Shown piece after piece: positions 42,346 to 50,901 of a stretch of 64,000 nt of DNA. The notes beneath the pieces were generated by a model that worked only from the letters and a program-made list of their open reading frames with translations, searched no databases and had not been told where the DNA came from. The DNA lies in assembly GCA_040219275.1 (NCBI GenBank), contig JAVJSU010000041.1, forward strand, positions 110,366 through 174,365, written 5' to 3'. The position numbers and the translations under genes are program-made. Source of the DNA: JAVJSU01 sp040219275. Lineage in GTDB: Bacteria; Chloroflexota; Anaerolineae; Aggregatilineales; Phototrophicaceae. Position 1 is the stretch's first letter. Each line of letters opens with the position of its first letter.

Positions 42346-44598
42346 TTATTGCTCGCGGGTTTGGGCATCCATCACCGCGACGGCAACCATCGACACAATT
42401 TCGTCCACATCATCGCCCGCCTGCAATACATGCACCGGCGCACCCATGCCCAGCAAAATCGGACCAATCGCCTCGGCTTCTGTGGTCAGACGATCCAGCA
42501 ATTTATAGGCGATGTTGGCGCTCCCCAGATCAGGGAAGACCAGCACATTGGGGTCTTTCACTTTGCTGAAGGGATAACGCTCCTCGATAATCCCCTCGAC
42601 AACCGCCGTATCCGCTTGCATTTCGCCGTCAATGGTGATGTCGGGGCGCTTTTCATTGACGATCTTCACCGCGTCGCGCACCTTGTTGGAAAATGGGTGC
42701 GGTGTACTGCCGAAGTTGGAGAACGACAGCATCCCGACGCGTGGCTTAATGTCCAGCGTCTTGGCAAAATCAGACGCGAGGATGGCAATTTCCGCCAACG
42801 TTTCGGAGTCAGGGTCAATGTTCACGGTGGTATCGGTGAAGATAAACACCCGCCCCTTCACGATGGTCAGATACACCCCACTCGCACGGGTCGCCCCCGG
42901 ACGCGTGCCGAAGACCTGCAACGCCGGACGCATAATATCGGGGTATTCATGCGTCAAGCCACTGACGAAGGCATCCGCATCGCCCTGTAGCACCATCATC
43001 AAACCGAAGTGCGTGCGCCCGCTAATCATACTGCCCGCCCGCGCCTTGCTGATGCCCTTGCGCTCACGACGCTTCAAGAACGCGTCGATATAGTGCTCAT
43101 AACCTTTGGCGCTGTGGGGTGTGATGACCGTCGGGTTGAAATCCAGACCGAGTTCTTTAATCTTCGCCCGCACTTCCTCTTCTTCTGCCAGCAAAATTGG
43201 CTCACAGAAACCTTCTTCTTGTGCTTGATAGGCGGCGCGTAAGATTTTCGGATGTTCACCTTCGCCGAAGACCACGCGTTTGCGCCCGCCCATTTTCGCT
43301 TTATTGATAATGTAATTCCGCATCTGCTGACCCGCACCCTGACGGGCGATCAGTTGACGGCGATAATCCTTTAAATCAATGTCGCGCCGTGCCACACCGG
43401 AGTCCATCGCGGCTTTGGCAATCGCCGGAGCAACCCACAACAACACGCGTGAATCCAGCGGTTTGGGGATCAAGTATTCGCGCCCGAATTTGATCGACGC
43501 TTCGCCATACGCAGTTAGCACTCTGTCCGGCACATCTTCATGCGCCAATTGTGCCAGTGCGTGCGCCGCCGCCAATTTCATCTCTTCATTGATGCGTGTC
43601 GCATACACGTCCAGCGCACCACGAAAGATGAACGGGAAGCCCAGCACATTATTGACCTGATTCGGGTAATCGCTTCGTCCCGTCCCCATGATGGCATCAG
43701 GGCGAACAGCTAAGGCATCTTCCGGCAAAATTTCAGGATCGGGGTTCGCCAGCGCAAAGATGATCGGATTTTCCGCCATGCCCATAATCCATTCCGGCTC
43801 AATCGCACCGGCAACGGATAAACCGAGCACCACATCTGCGCCAACTAGGGCTTCTTCTAAGGTACGGGCGGAGCGTGTTGTGGCGAATTCCGCCTTATAT
43901 TTGTTGATTCCGTCGCGCCCTTCGTAGATCACACCCCGCGAATCCAGCATGACGATGTTTTCACGCTTTACGCCCAACAGAGTATAGAATTTCGCCGAGG
44001 CAATCGCGCTTGCGCCCGCGCCACTGACGACCACATAGAGGTCTTCCAGCTTTTTGCCGATGACCTCACAGGCGTTAATCAGCGCCGCGCCGGAAATAAT
44101 CGCCGTGCCGTGCTGATCGTCATGGAACACCGGAATATCAAGTTCTTCTTTGAGGCGTTCTTCCACCTCGAAGCATTCCGGCGCTTTAATGTCTTCAAGG
44201 TTGATTCCGCCGAAAGTGGGCGCGATGGCTCTACAGGCGGCGATGATCTCTTCAGCAGTCGTGGCGTTGATTTCAATATCAAAGACATCGACATCCGCGA
44301 AGCCCTTGAACAGCACACCTTTCCCTTCCATCACCGGCTTACCGCCCATCGGACCGAGGTTGCCGAGTCCTAAAACAGCCGAGCCGTTGGAGACCACCGC
44401 GACGAGGTTACCTTTTGCCGTCAGCGTATAAACTTCTAGCGGATTTTCGGCAATTTCTAAACATGCGTAGGCAACGCCGGGGGAATAGGCGAGGGAGAGA
44501 TCGCGCTGAGTGCGAAGTGACTTTGTGGGCGTGACTTCGATCTTGCCGGGTCTGCCCATCCGATGATATTCAAGTGCGTCCTGCTTTGTGATTGACAT
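42346..44598 (-). CDS. maeB: NADP-dependent malic enzyme fused to a phosphotransacetylase-like domain
   Basis: 750 residues in the MaeB layout. Residues 1 to about 420 are malic enzyme: LAYSPGVAYACLEI, KGNLVAVVSNGSAVLGLGNL, PVFHDDQHGTAIISGAALIN, VVSGAGASAIASAKFYTLLG (NAD(P) site) and FALANPDPEILPEDA. Residues about 430-750 are a PTA-like domain (GGRKRVVFGEGEHPKILRAA, then MISGRTHFGLMM and LVFPDLGSANIAYKLLDRL), which in MaeB is normally regulatory and binds acetyl-CoA rather than catalysing. It converts malate to pyruvate, CO2 and NADPH. The length matches the family. Its own terminator follows. An AAGGAAG site precedes the ATG. With acs nearby, it fits growth on acetate or organic acids. Confidence 0.95.
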   Translation of the reverse strand: MSITKQDALEYHRMGRPGKIEVTPTKSLRTQRDLSLAYSPGVAYACLEIAENPLEVYTLTAKGNLVAVVSNGSAVLGLGNLGPMGGKPVMEGKGVLFKGFADVDVFDIEINATTAEEIIAACRAIAPTFGGINLEDIKAPECFEVEERLKEELDIPVFHDDQHGTAIISGAALINACEVIGKKLEDLYVVVSGAGASAIASAKFYTLLGVKRENIVMLDSRGVIYEGRDGINKYKAEFATTRSARTLEEALVGADVVLGLSVAGAIEPEWIMGMAENPIIFALANPDPEILPEDALAVRPDAIMGTGRSDYPNQVNNVLGFPFIFRGALDVYATRINEEMKLAAAHALAQLAHEDVPDRVLTAYGEASIKFGREYLIPKPLDSRVLLWVAPAIAKAAMDSGVARRDIDLKDYRRQLIARQGAGQQMRNYIINKAKMGGRKRVVFGEGEHPKILRAAYQAQEEGFCEPILLAEEEEVRAKIKELGLDFNPTVITPHSAKGYEHYIDAFLKRRERKGISKARAGSMISGRTHFGLMMVLQGDADAFVSGLTHEYPDIMRPALQVFGTRPGATRASGVYLTIVKGRVFIFTDTTVNIDPDSETLAEIAILASDFAKTLDIKPRVGMLSFSNFGSTPHPFSNKVRDAVKIVNEKRPDITIDGEMQADTAVVEGIIEERYPFSKVKDPNVLVFPDLGSANIAYKLLDRLTTEAEAIGPILLGMGAPVHVLQAGDDVDEIVSMVAVAVMDAQTREQ

Positions 44599-44726
44599 AA
44601 ACCTACTTCCTTAAAATGATTTCCGTAAAATGGAAAATTTAATTCTAACAACGACCAATAGATATAACTTTTGACAACGGGTGAAGTTACGCTTATGAGC
44701 ATATCCCACCTAGGCATCAAAACAAA

Positions 44727-44740
44727 GTGATACGCGTCAC
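44727..44740. promoter_or_regulatory. CRP/FNR-like half-site pair
   Basis: GTGA-N6-TCAC (GTGATACGCGTCAC) has the spacing of a CRP/FNR-family operator, but lacks the outer T/A pair. It sits 129 bp upstream of maeB and 285 bp upstream of the hydrolase gene. The rest of 44599-45024 shows no gene. Confidence 0.3.
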
Positions 44741-45024
44741 CTTTTTAGCAATCATTCAGCTAATGTAGGAAATAAAAAAGTCGGTTATAGCGAAAATGAG
44801 ACACTATAGTGTTCCACTTGCCCAATATTTATGGCTTTTGGCGGGCTATCCGCTTGTTTGCCCACCGCTGAAACACGTCATGATTGCACCGCTTTCGCCT
44901 CTCAAAATATTCTACGAACCATATTAACCTCTTATGACTTTAAATTCGCACTCCCTATAATCCATGCTTTTGATTACAATTTGTGTTTGTGCAACGGTTC
45001 AACTGATTATGGAAGTATCACACT

Positions 45025-46485
45025 ATGGTCTCAATAGTCGCAAATAACCTACCCCGTAGTACACCTGAACAACAAGGCGTTGACTCATCGGCAATCCTGC
45101 GGTTTGTTGAGGCGTTGGATTCTCAGATCAAAGAAATTCACAGCTTCATGTTATTAAGACATGGGCATGTGGTTGCCGAGGGATGGTGGTCACCTTATGC
45201 TCCGGCGCATCCGCATATGATATTTTCACTGAGTAAGAGCTTTACGTCGACTGCGGTTGGTCTGGCGATAAATCAAAAACTTCTCTCCATTGATGATTCG
45301 GTGTTGTCCTTCTTCCCCGACGAATCACCCGATGAGGTCAGCGATCATCTGAAGGACATGCGCGTAAGACATCTGCTCTCAATGTCTACAGGTCAAGCGG
45401 TTGATACCTGGTCAACGATGGTTGAGCGCCCTGACGGAAATTGGATCAAGGGCTTTCTGAGCGTTCCCGTTATGTACGCACCGGGGACGCATTTTGTCTA
45501 TAACACCGGCGCAACCTACATGCTGTCTGCGATTGTCCAAAAATGTAGCGGGATGAAGGTCGTTGATTATTTGAAACAGCACTTCTTTGAACCGCTCGGC
45601 ATTCAGGATGCTACATGGGAAGACTCACCACAGGGCATCACGGCAGGCGGTATCGGACTCAACATCAAAACAGAAGATATTGCGCGATTTGGTCAATTCT
45701 ATCTACAACAAGGGAGTTGGCAGGGGACTCAACTGCTTCCCGAAGCGTGGATCAACGAAGCCACCACCGCGCAAATTTCCAATAGCGATGGCGTGCAAAT
45801 GGATTGGTCGCAGGGCTACGGCTATCAGTTCTGGCGGTGTCGTCATAATGCCTATCGGGGAGATGGTGTCTTCGGGCAGTATTGTATTGTTATGCCGGAA
45901 CAGGATGCTGTGCTGGCGATGACCAGTGGCATGGACGTATTCGATATGCAAGCGCCACTGGATCTCGTTTGGGAGTTGTTACTTCCCGCCATGCACGCGG
46001 AGTCGCTTCCTGACGACACAATTGCCGCCACGCACTTAGCCGATAAACTGGACAGTCTCACCCTGTCGCCCGTCGAGGGAGAGCCAAGTTCGCCCCTTGC
46101 ATCGCAGGTTTCCGCCCGACCCTATGCCGTAGATACCAATGAACTTGCTATTGAAACGATTGCGATCAACTTTACAGCAACGACCTGTGATATTACTCTC
46201 AAAATAGCCGAAAAACAGGAAACCATCGCGTGTGGCTACGGCACGTGGCAACGAAGCCAGACCACCTTGTTTAATCAGATGCTCTTCTATGACCATGCAC
46301 TGATTGCGACCAGCGGTGCATGGACAACATCGGAAACTTTCACGATCATCTTTCGCTTATACGAGACTCCGTTTTACTATACGATGACTTGTGATTTTGC
46401 CGATGACGAGATGCTGATTGAAGTCACTGTCAATGTCTCATTGGAGTCGATGAAACCGATAGGGCTGACCGCGAAACAGGCATAA
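45025..46485 (+). CDS. Beta-lactamase-related serine hydrolase (class C fold)
   Basis: 486 residues. The N-terminal 340 residues have the penicillin-binding/class C beta-lactamase fold: MIFSLSKSFTSTAVGLAINQ with the SxxK nucleophile motif SLSK, FVYNTGATYMLSAIVQKCSG with the YxN-like tyrosine motif, and AGGIGLNIKTEDIARFGQFY. A C-terminal beta-rich domain of about 140 residues follows. Relatives include esterases, D-aminopeptidases and 6-aminohexanoate-dimer hydrolase-like enzymes; true beta-lactamase activity is not implied. No signal peptide is visible, so it is probably cytoplasmic. GGAAG lies before the ATG, and a small terminator follows. Confidence 0.87.
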   Translation: MVSIVANNLPRSTPEQQGVDSSAILRFVEALDSQIKEIHSFMLLRHGHVVAEGWWSPYAPAHPHMIFSLSKSFTSTAVGLAINQKLLSIDDSVLSFFPDESPDEVSDHLKDMRVRHLLSMSTGQAVDTWSTMVERPDGNWIKGFLSVPVMYAPGTHFVYNTGATYMLSAIVQKCSGMKVVDYLKQHFFEPLGIQDATWEDSPQGITAGGIGLNIKTEDIARFGQFYLQQGSWQGTQLLPEAWINEATTAQISNSDGVQMDWSQGYGYQFWRCRHNAYRGDGVFGQYCIVMPEQDAVLAMTSGMDVFDMQAPLDLVWELLLPAMHAESLPDDTIAATHLADKLDSLTLSPVEGEPSSPLASQVSARPYAVDTNELAIETIAINFTATTCDITLKIAEKQETIACGYGTWQRSQTTLFNQMLFYDHALIATSGAWTTSETFTIIFRLYETPFYYTMTCDFADDEMLIEVTVNVSLESMKPIGLTAKQA

Positions 46486-46528
46486 ATTCCCAATTACCGT
46501 ATAACCCACACCTGTTTGTTAATGAGAG

Positions 46529-46549
46529 CCTCCATATAGGAGGTTTTTT
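46529..46549 (+). terminator. Small terminator after the hydrolase gene
   Basis: CCTCC-ATATA-GGAGG with a run of six T. The stem is short (5 bp), so it may be weak. Confidence 0.6.
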
Positions 46550-46580
46550 AAATTCCGCACCCTATTTTCAGATCAACTGC

Positions 46581-46622
46581 TTGACAAAATAAAAATTATT
46601 TTTATAATAAAATTAGTTTTTA
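46581..46622 (+). promoter_or_regulatory. Promoter with two AT-rich palindromes flanking the -10 box
   Basis: TTGACA (46581-46586), 16-bp spacer, TATAAT (46603-46608). TAAAAATTATTTTTA (46590-46604, 7-bp arms around one base) lies in the spacer, and the similar imperfect palindrome TAAAATTAGTTTTTA (46608-46622) begins at the -10 end. The 18-bp centre spacing fits two dimers on nearby helix faces. The ArsR-like product of the next gene is the obvious candidate binder. Confidence 0.7.
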
Positions 46623-46650
46623 CAATAAATGTTCTAAATCGAGACACGCT

Positions 46651-47244
46651 ATGCAAGATGTATTTTATATCGAAGATGTTGAACAGGCGGTGGCGCTCCT
46701 CAAGCCCATTCGCATCGAAATTCTAAAACGGCTGGACGAACCGCGCACCTGTCCTGATCTGGCGGAGTTCTTCGGCGAATCCGCGCAGAAAGTCTACTAT
46801 CACGTTAAGGCGCTGGAAAATGCCGGACTGGTCGAAAAAGTTGACGAGAAGCGGGTGCGGGGCACCGTCGAAGGGCATTATCAAGCGAAAGCCTATTCTT
46901 ACTGGCTCGCGCCGCAACTGGTCGGCAAAATCGGCGGGGAACGCATGACGGGCGATCAGGTCAGCTTGCGCGTTCTGCTTGATCTGGCGGAAGAAGTCCA
47001 TCAGGACATCGGGCATCTCGGTACAAAAGCTGAAGTCGGAAAAAATGTGCCGTCTGTGTCGCTTTCCGCGCACATTCACCTACCGGATGCCAGCCGTCGC
47101 GCTGATTTTCTGGACGAGTTGCAAACGGTTTTTCAGGGGCTGGCGCGTAAATATGGCTTGCCGGAAGACGATCTCACCATCACCGATTCAGCCGGGTTTC
47201 GCCTCGTCCTGATGTGCTATCCGCAGGTGGATAACGAACGGTGA
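46651..47244 (+). CDS. ArsR-like winged-helix transcriptional regulator
   Basis: 197 residues. The winged helix spans about 10-85 (VALLKPIRIEILKRLDEPRT, CPDLAEFFGESAQKVYYHVK, ALENAGLVEKVDEKRVRG), followed by GTVEGHYQAKAYSYWLAPQL and a dimerising C-terminal half ending ITDSAGFRLVLMCYPQ. It belongs to the same type as the regulator at 14715. No metal-binding Cys motif of classical ArsR is seen. Its promoter carries two matching palindromes, which suggests autorepression. The tandem SRPBCC gene downstream (168 bp away, with repeats between) is the typical partner of this regulator group. Confidence 0.87.
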   Translation: MQDVFYIEDVEQAVALLKPIRIEILKRLDEPRTCPDLAEFFGESAQKVYYHVKALENAGLVEKVDEKRVRGTVEGHYQAKAYSYWLAPQLVGKIGGERMTGDQVSLRVLLDLAEEVHQDIGHLGTKAEVGKNVPSVSLSAHIHLPDASRRADFLDELQTVFQGLARKYGLPEDDLTITDSAGFRLVLMCYPQVDNER

Positions 47245-47292
47245 GGTCATATGAATTTTGTAAGGCAACCTACCAGCCAAACGATTTTGTAA

Positions 47293-47313
47293 GGGCAACC
47301 TGGCAGGTTGCCC
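47293..47313. repeat. GGGCAACCT palindrome
   Basis: GGGCAACCT-GGC-AGGTTGCCC followed by CCTAC. The arms differ from the 17195 copy at one paired position (G to A left, C to T right), so the stem is preserved. A partial copy GGCAACCT lies at 47265. Confidence 0.8.
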
Positions 47314-47330
47314 CTACGGTCACTCCGATA

Positions 47331-47393
47331 ACTGACAACTGACAACTGAAAACTGTTTACTGACAACTGAAAACTGTCCACTAAAAACTAAAA
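47331..47393 (+). repeat. Tandem array of 7-bp ACTNNNN units
   Basis: Nine in-phase heptamers: ACTGACA, ACTGACA, ACTGAAA, ACTGTTT, ACTGACA, ACTGAAA, ACTGTCC, ACTAAAA, ACTAAAA. Heptad runs of the same ACTNNNN type occur inside element copies A, C and D and at 61558-61592. It ends 18 bp before the SRPBCC start. Confidence 0.85.
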
Positions 47394-47411
47394 CTCACGG
47401 AGACAATCAAA

Positions 47412-48356
47412 ATGGAAGACAACACCCTGAAGATGCAAATAAAGCTCGACCATCCGAAAGAACAGGTGTTTAAAGCATTGACGACAACCGATGCCCTCAA
47501 AGCGTGGTTCGCGGAAGATGCCGACATCGCCATAGACGACAAACGCTATGCTTTCTGGGGCAAGTTCACCCCCGGCAATCCAGATAAATCAACCGGCACG
47601 AAGCACGAAATTCTGGAAATCAAGCCAGACGAATTGCTTAAGTTTCGCTGGCAGACCACACCGGAAATCACTACAGTCGTAGAATTCCACCTGCGTGAAG
47701 ACGACGGCATAACCACCCTGCTTGTGTTGCAAACGCGCTCCGGCACGGATATGCACCATGCCGCTGTTTATACGATGGAAGATTTCTGGTTCCTCACGCT
47801 GGAAAATCTGCGGCGCTATTTAGACGGCAAACCGAGCGATGCCCGCGTAGATTTCTCTGCCAAGCTCAAAGGCAACATCACATGGGACACGCTGATTGAT
47901 GCCCCGGCGGAGCGCGTCTTCGATGTGCTCATCAAGCCGGAACACCTTAATAAGTGGATCGCCCATAATGCGGAAGTTGATCCCCGAATCGGCGGGGAAT
48001 TTTCATACGGATGGGGTGGTGTGCCTCCATTTAAGATTGTCGAGCTAGAGCCGAATCGCAAGCTCGCCTATGATTGGGACGAAGAAGACCCGAACGGCGA
48101 TATGCAACACACCATCGTCACGTGGACGCTCGAAGAAAGTAACGGCAAAACCCGCCTCACCATCGTGCAGAGTGGCTTCGCGCCGGATGCCGACAACGAC
48201 GGGATTCACGTCGGCTGGCGCAACTTCCTCAATTGGATTCGCTCGCTGTCAGAATATGGCGACACATGGCAACCGCCGGTACTCCACATTAAAGACCCTG
48301 CATGGGCGACATTTTACGCCGCCTCTATCAGCGAACGGCAAGCCCAATTCGACTAA
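47412..48356 (+). CDS. Tandem SRPBCC (AHSA1-like) two-domain protein
   Basis: 314 residues made of two AHSA1/START-like domains. The first (about 5-140) starts MQIKLDHPKEQVFKALTTTD and contains WFAEDADIAIDDKRYAFWGK. The second (about 158-290) starts ITWDTLIDAPAERVFDVLIK and contains GGEFSYGWGGVPPFKIVELE, then TWTLEESNGKTRLTIVQSGF. The fold binds hydrophobic ligands in a central cavity. Domain duplication makes it about twice the usual length. The ArsR-like regulator upstream is the usual partner of such proteins, which suggests ligand-responsive expression. GGAGAC lies before the ATG. Confidence 0.87.
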   Translation: MEDNTLKMQIKLDHPKEQVFKALTTTDALKAWFAEDADIAIDDKRYAFWGKFTPGNPDKSTGTKHEILEIKPDELLKFRWQTTPEITTVVEFHLREDDGITTLLVLQTRSGTDMHHAAVYTMEDFWFLTLENLRRYLDGKPSDARVDFSAKLKGNITWDTLIDAPAERVFDVLIKPEHLNKWIAHNAEVDPRIGGEFSYGWGGVPPFKIVELEPNRKLAYDWDEEDPNGDMQHTIVTWTLEESNGKTRLTIVQSGFAPDADNDGIHVGWRNFLNWIRSLSEYGDTWQPPVLHIKDPAWATFYAASISERQAQFD

Positions 48357-48707
48357 TGTAGAGTCCGGAAATGGGGCAAGATCAGAGAGCGCAGAGAAAC
48401 GCAGGGGAAAATGGATAATACTCCTTTGCTATCTCTGTGTCTTTCTGTGGTGATAGGAGAATTTTACGCCTATTTACAGGCTAATTTGGTCATTCAGGTG
48501 ATCCTATTTGAACTGCCATCCCCTCATGACCGAATCAATCCACGCAAGCAAACGACACATTTCAACCCCTCACAACTCACCTGACCTTTTCTACAGGCTG
48601 TGGTGATGTTATCTTATAGGGAGTGTCGCTTTAGCCTCCGGCAAGACAACACGCCGCCTAAACACGACTCTTCACCAAATTGAGACACTAAAATTGAGAT
48701 CCTATAG
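48357..48707. other. Intergenic region with CGCAGAG remnant
   Basis: 48386-48405 reads GAGAGCGCAGAGAAACGCAG, a reversed remnant of the CTCTGCGTT module, followed by TATCTCTGTGTCTTTCTGTG on the other strand sense. The rest holds promoter DNA for the MFS gene. No gene is visible. Confidence 0.45.
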
Positions 48708-49994
48708 ATGAACATACCCCGCAAACGGCTGTTCTGGGCGGTGGCGCTCGGTCACGCCGTCAATGATGTTTTTATGAGCATGGGACCCGTTTTACTGGCA
48801 TTTCTCAGCAGTACCACAATGGGCATTACCAACACACAAATCGGTCTGGCAATCGGACTGCAACAACTCGTCGGCGGATTTTCGCAACCCGTGTTCGGCT
48901 TACGCGCAGATCGTGTCGGCGGGCGCTGGCAGGGGGCGCTGGGCGTAGCGTGGACGGTGGGCATGTTTGCCATTGCCGTGTTGCTCGTCGCGCTCACGCA
49001 AAATTATTGGCTCTTCGTGGTGCCATTTGTGCTGGTCGCCTTCGGGAGCGGGGCGTTTCATCCGGTGGGCGGGATGCACGCGGCAGAAAGTGACCCCGCG
49101 AAAGTGGCGACGAGTGTCTCGTGGTTTTTCTTGATGGGACAACTTGGTCTGGCGGCGGGACCGCTCATCGCCGGACGTTTGCTGAATGCCGCCTCTGAAA
49201 ATGGCACGCGGGACATCCTGACCGCAATGACGCAACCGACGGGCTTCCTCTCCTATCATGTCTCGTCGCCCGCCAGCTTAACGGTGGTGCTCATCCTCAC
49301 GCCCTTAGCCATTCCAGTCGCCTATTTAATGGCGACCACCATTCCCGCCCTCGCCGCCCATCGTACCGCCCATCCGCCCCGTGTAAAAAGCGCGACGGAC
49401 ACGTCATCCGGCTTTAGCATCCCCTATAAAGCAGGTGGATTGTTGCTGGCTTTGGTCATTTTACGCAGTCTCGCCACGCCCGGTTCGGTGTCATTTATTC
49501 CGGTGCTGTTCGAGCAAAAAGGCTGGTCTCCGGCGGAATACGGCATGATTACCAGTTCGTTCTGGATCGCATCCGGCATCGCAGGCGTTTATTTTGGTGG
49601 ATTAGCAGATCGCTTTGATCGACGTTATGTGCTGGCAGGCAGTATGATCGCCTGTGCGCCCGCGTTCTTCCTGTTGCCCACTGTCGATGGCACATTGGCA
49701 TTTGTGCTGGCAATCGCCGCGGGTGGATTGTCCGGCGGGTCACATAGCTTGATCGTCGTGCTGGCGCAGGAAATGATGCCGTCCGGCAAGGCGTTCGCCA
49801 CTGGCATGGCGCTCGGCGTGATTTTCGGCATGGGCGCGTTGGGGAGCTTATTTATCGGCAGTCTCGCGGATACAGTCGGGCTTGGCACGGCATTTCAGGT
49901 GGTCGCCGTCGCGGTTACGCTGTCCGGTTTCCTGTCGTTCATGATCCCGCTCCAACAACGCACGCTCATTCCCGTCCCTGCACCGGGGGATTAG
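48708..49994 (+). CDS. MFS transporter, fosmidomycin-resistance (Fsr)-like
   Basis: 428 residues with twelve predicted membrane helices. The N-terminal HAVNDVFMSMGPVLLAFLSS, the motif A region GLRADRVGGRW, and VAFGSGAFHPVGGMHAAESD are hallmarks of the Fsr-like branch of major facilitator transporters. LADRFDRRYVLAGSMIA repeats motif A in the second half. Fsr homologues export small drugs; the substrate here is unknown, and a role in self-resistance or metabolite efflux is inference. It is monocistronic and followed by a stem-loop at 50006. GAGATC precedes the ATG. Confidence 0.9.
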   Translation: MNIPRKRLFWAVALGHAVNDVFMSMGPVLLAFLSSTTMGITNTQIGLAIGLQQLVGGFSQPVFGLRADRVGGRWQGALGVAWTVGMFAIAVLLVALTQNYWLFVVPFVLVAFGSGAFHPVGGMHAAESDPAKVATSVSWFFLMGQLGLAAGPLIAGRLLNAASENGTRDILTAMTQPTGFLSYHVSSPASLTVVLILTPLAIPVAYLMATTIPALAAHRTAHPPRVKSATDTSSGFSIPYKAGGLLLALVILRSLATPGSVSFIPVLFEQKGWSPAEYGMITSSFWIASGIAGVYFGGLADRFDRRYVLAGSMIACAPAFFLLPTVDGTLAFVLAIAAGGLSGGSHSLIVVLAQEMMPSGKAFATGMALGVIFGMGALGSLFIGSLADTVGLGTAFQVVAVAVTLSGFLSFMIPLQQRTLIPVPAPGD

Positions 49995-50005
49995 GTTACA
50001 TCATT

Positions 50006-50028
50006 CGGGCGCAATCGTCTTGCGCCCG
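50006..50028. terminator. GC-rich stem-loop after the MFS gene
   Basis: CGGGCGCAA (50006-50014) pairs with TTGCGCCCG (50020-50028) around a 5-nt loop. There is no following T-run, so it may end transcription only weakly or protect the 3' end. Confidence 0.5.
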
Positions 50029-50207
50029 TTAACATCTACGCTGATTGAGAGGTGTATAGTCCCAGAGTATAGTCGTATAGTCTCAAAAAGAGTGAGATAA
50101 TTGATGCCTACCAAAAAGTATCTATTGTCGTTTTTTTCCAATACTCTGCCGGATATCTGGATTAAAATGAACGTGTTGATAGAGAAATCATGAAGGAGAA
50201 ATATAAA

Positions 50208-50549
50208 ATGAAATTCGCATTGCTTTATTATTACGATCCCACACAAACCAGCCCAAGCGAAGGGGAAGTTGCCGATTGGATGACCTTCGATCAATCAGTC
50301 AAGGATGCTGGTGCATTCGTTTACGAAGCAGGTTTTTACTCCGATGACAACGCACAACGCGTGAGTATCCGCGAGGGAAATACTGTCAGTGAAAATGGTG
50401 CATTGGTCAGTGATGGTAATGTGCAGGCAGGTTTGTATGTAATCGATGTGTCTGATGCCGCTACCGCTATGAAGTGGGCGGAGCGCATCCCGACTGCACG
50501 TTATGGTGTGGTCGAAGTCCGCTCAATTGTCGAGTACGTTCCAGAGTAA
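50208..50549 (+). CDS. YciI-like (DGPF-domain) protein
   Basis: 113 residues: MKFALLYYYDPTQTSPSEGE, WMTFDQSVKDAGAFVYEAGF, SDGNVQAGLYVIDVSDAATA and MKWAERIPTARYGVVEVRSI. This is the plan of YCII-related/DGPF proteins, small dimeric ferredoxin-like folds often linked to extracytoplasmic sigma-factor operons; no sigma gene is present here. The start at 50208 has AAGGAG 11 nt upstream. The broken cupin gene begins 2 bp after the stop, so the pair was once co-translated. Confidence 0.85.
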   Translation: MKFALLYYYDPTQTSPSEGEVADWMTFDQSVKDAGAFVYEAGFYSDDNAQRVSIREGNTVSENGALVSDGNVQAGLYVIDVSDAATAMKWAERIPTARYGVVEVRSIVEYVPE

Positions 50550-50551
50550 GC

Positions 50552-50846
50552 ATGAAGGTCATCGCCATTGAAAGTCTACTCCCTGCCAGTGGTGGTTCAC
50601 CATGTTTTGAAGGTTATCAACATGGAGCCACCAACTCGTTTTTCGTCGTTACCAGCCCGTCGGGTAAAGGTGCGGATAAACACCGTCACCCCTATGACGA
50701 AACCTTCGGTATCCTGCAAGGGAATATTGAGGTGGTGATTGATGGAGTACAACAGATGGCTTTGAATGCACGCATCAAGCTCAAACGACTTTATCCATCT
50801 TATTCACAATGACAGAGTACTAGCTGAACTGCTGACTAGCTCTTGA
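50552..50846 (+). pseudogene. Cupin-domain gene, truncated and frameshifted
   Basis: The frame from the ATG at 50552 reads a good cupin start (MKVIAIESLLPASGGS, FFVVTSPSGKGADKHRHPYD, ETFGILQGNIEVVIDGVQQM), with the metal-binding HRHPYDETF motif. It then runs into RIKLKRLYPSYSQ and stops at 50812 with only about 87 residues. The second cupin motif (PAGTPH) is absent. In another frame the following DNA reads NDFIHLIHNDRVLAELLTSS to a stop at 50846, which looks like the true cupin C-terminus. So an internal deletion plus frame change probably broke the gene. A short functional variant is possible. Confidence 0.6.
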
Positions 50847-50901
50847 TAGCATGACAACACACATCGTTAAATTCCGCTTCGATGTTCATATTTAACTTCA
50901 C

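Noticed and set aside
42349..42990. Plus-strand open frame of 213 codons antisense to maeB
   Set aside because: His/Arg-rich shadow frame without motifs or ribosome binding site.
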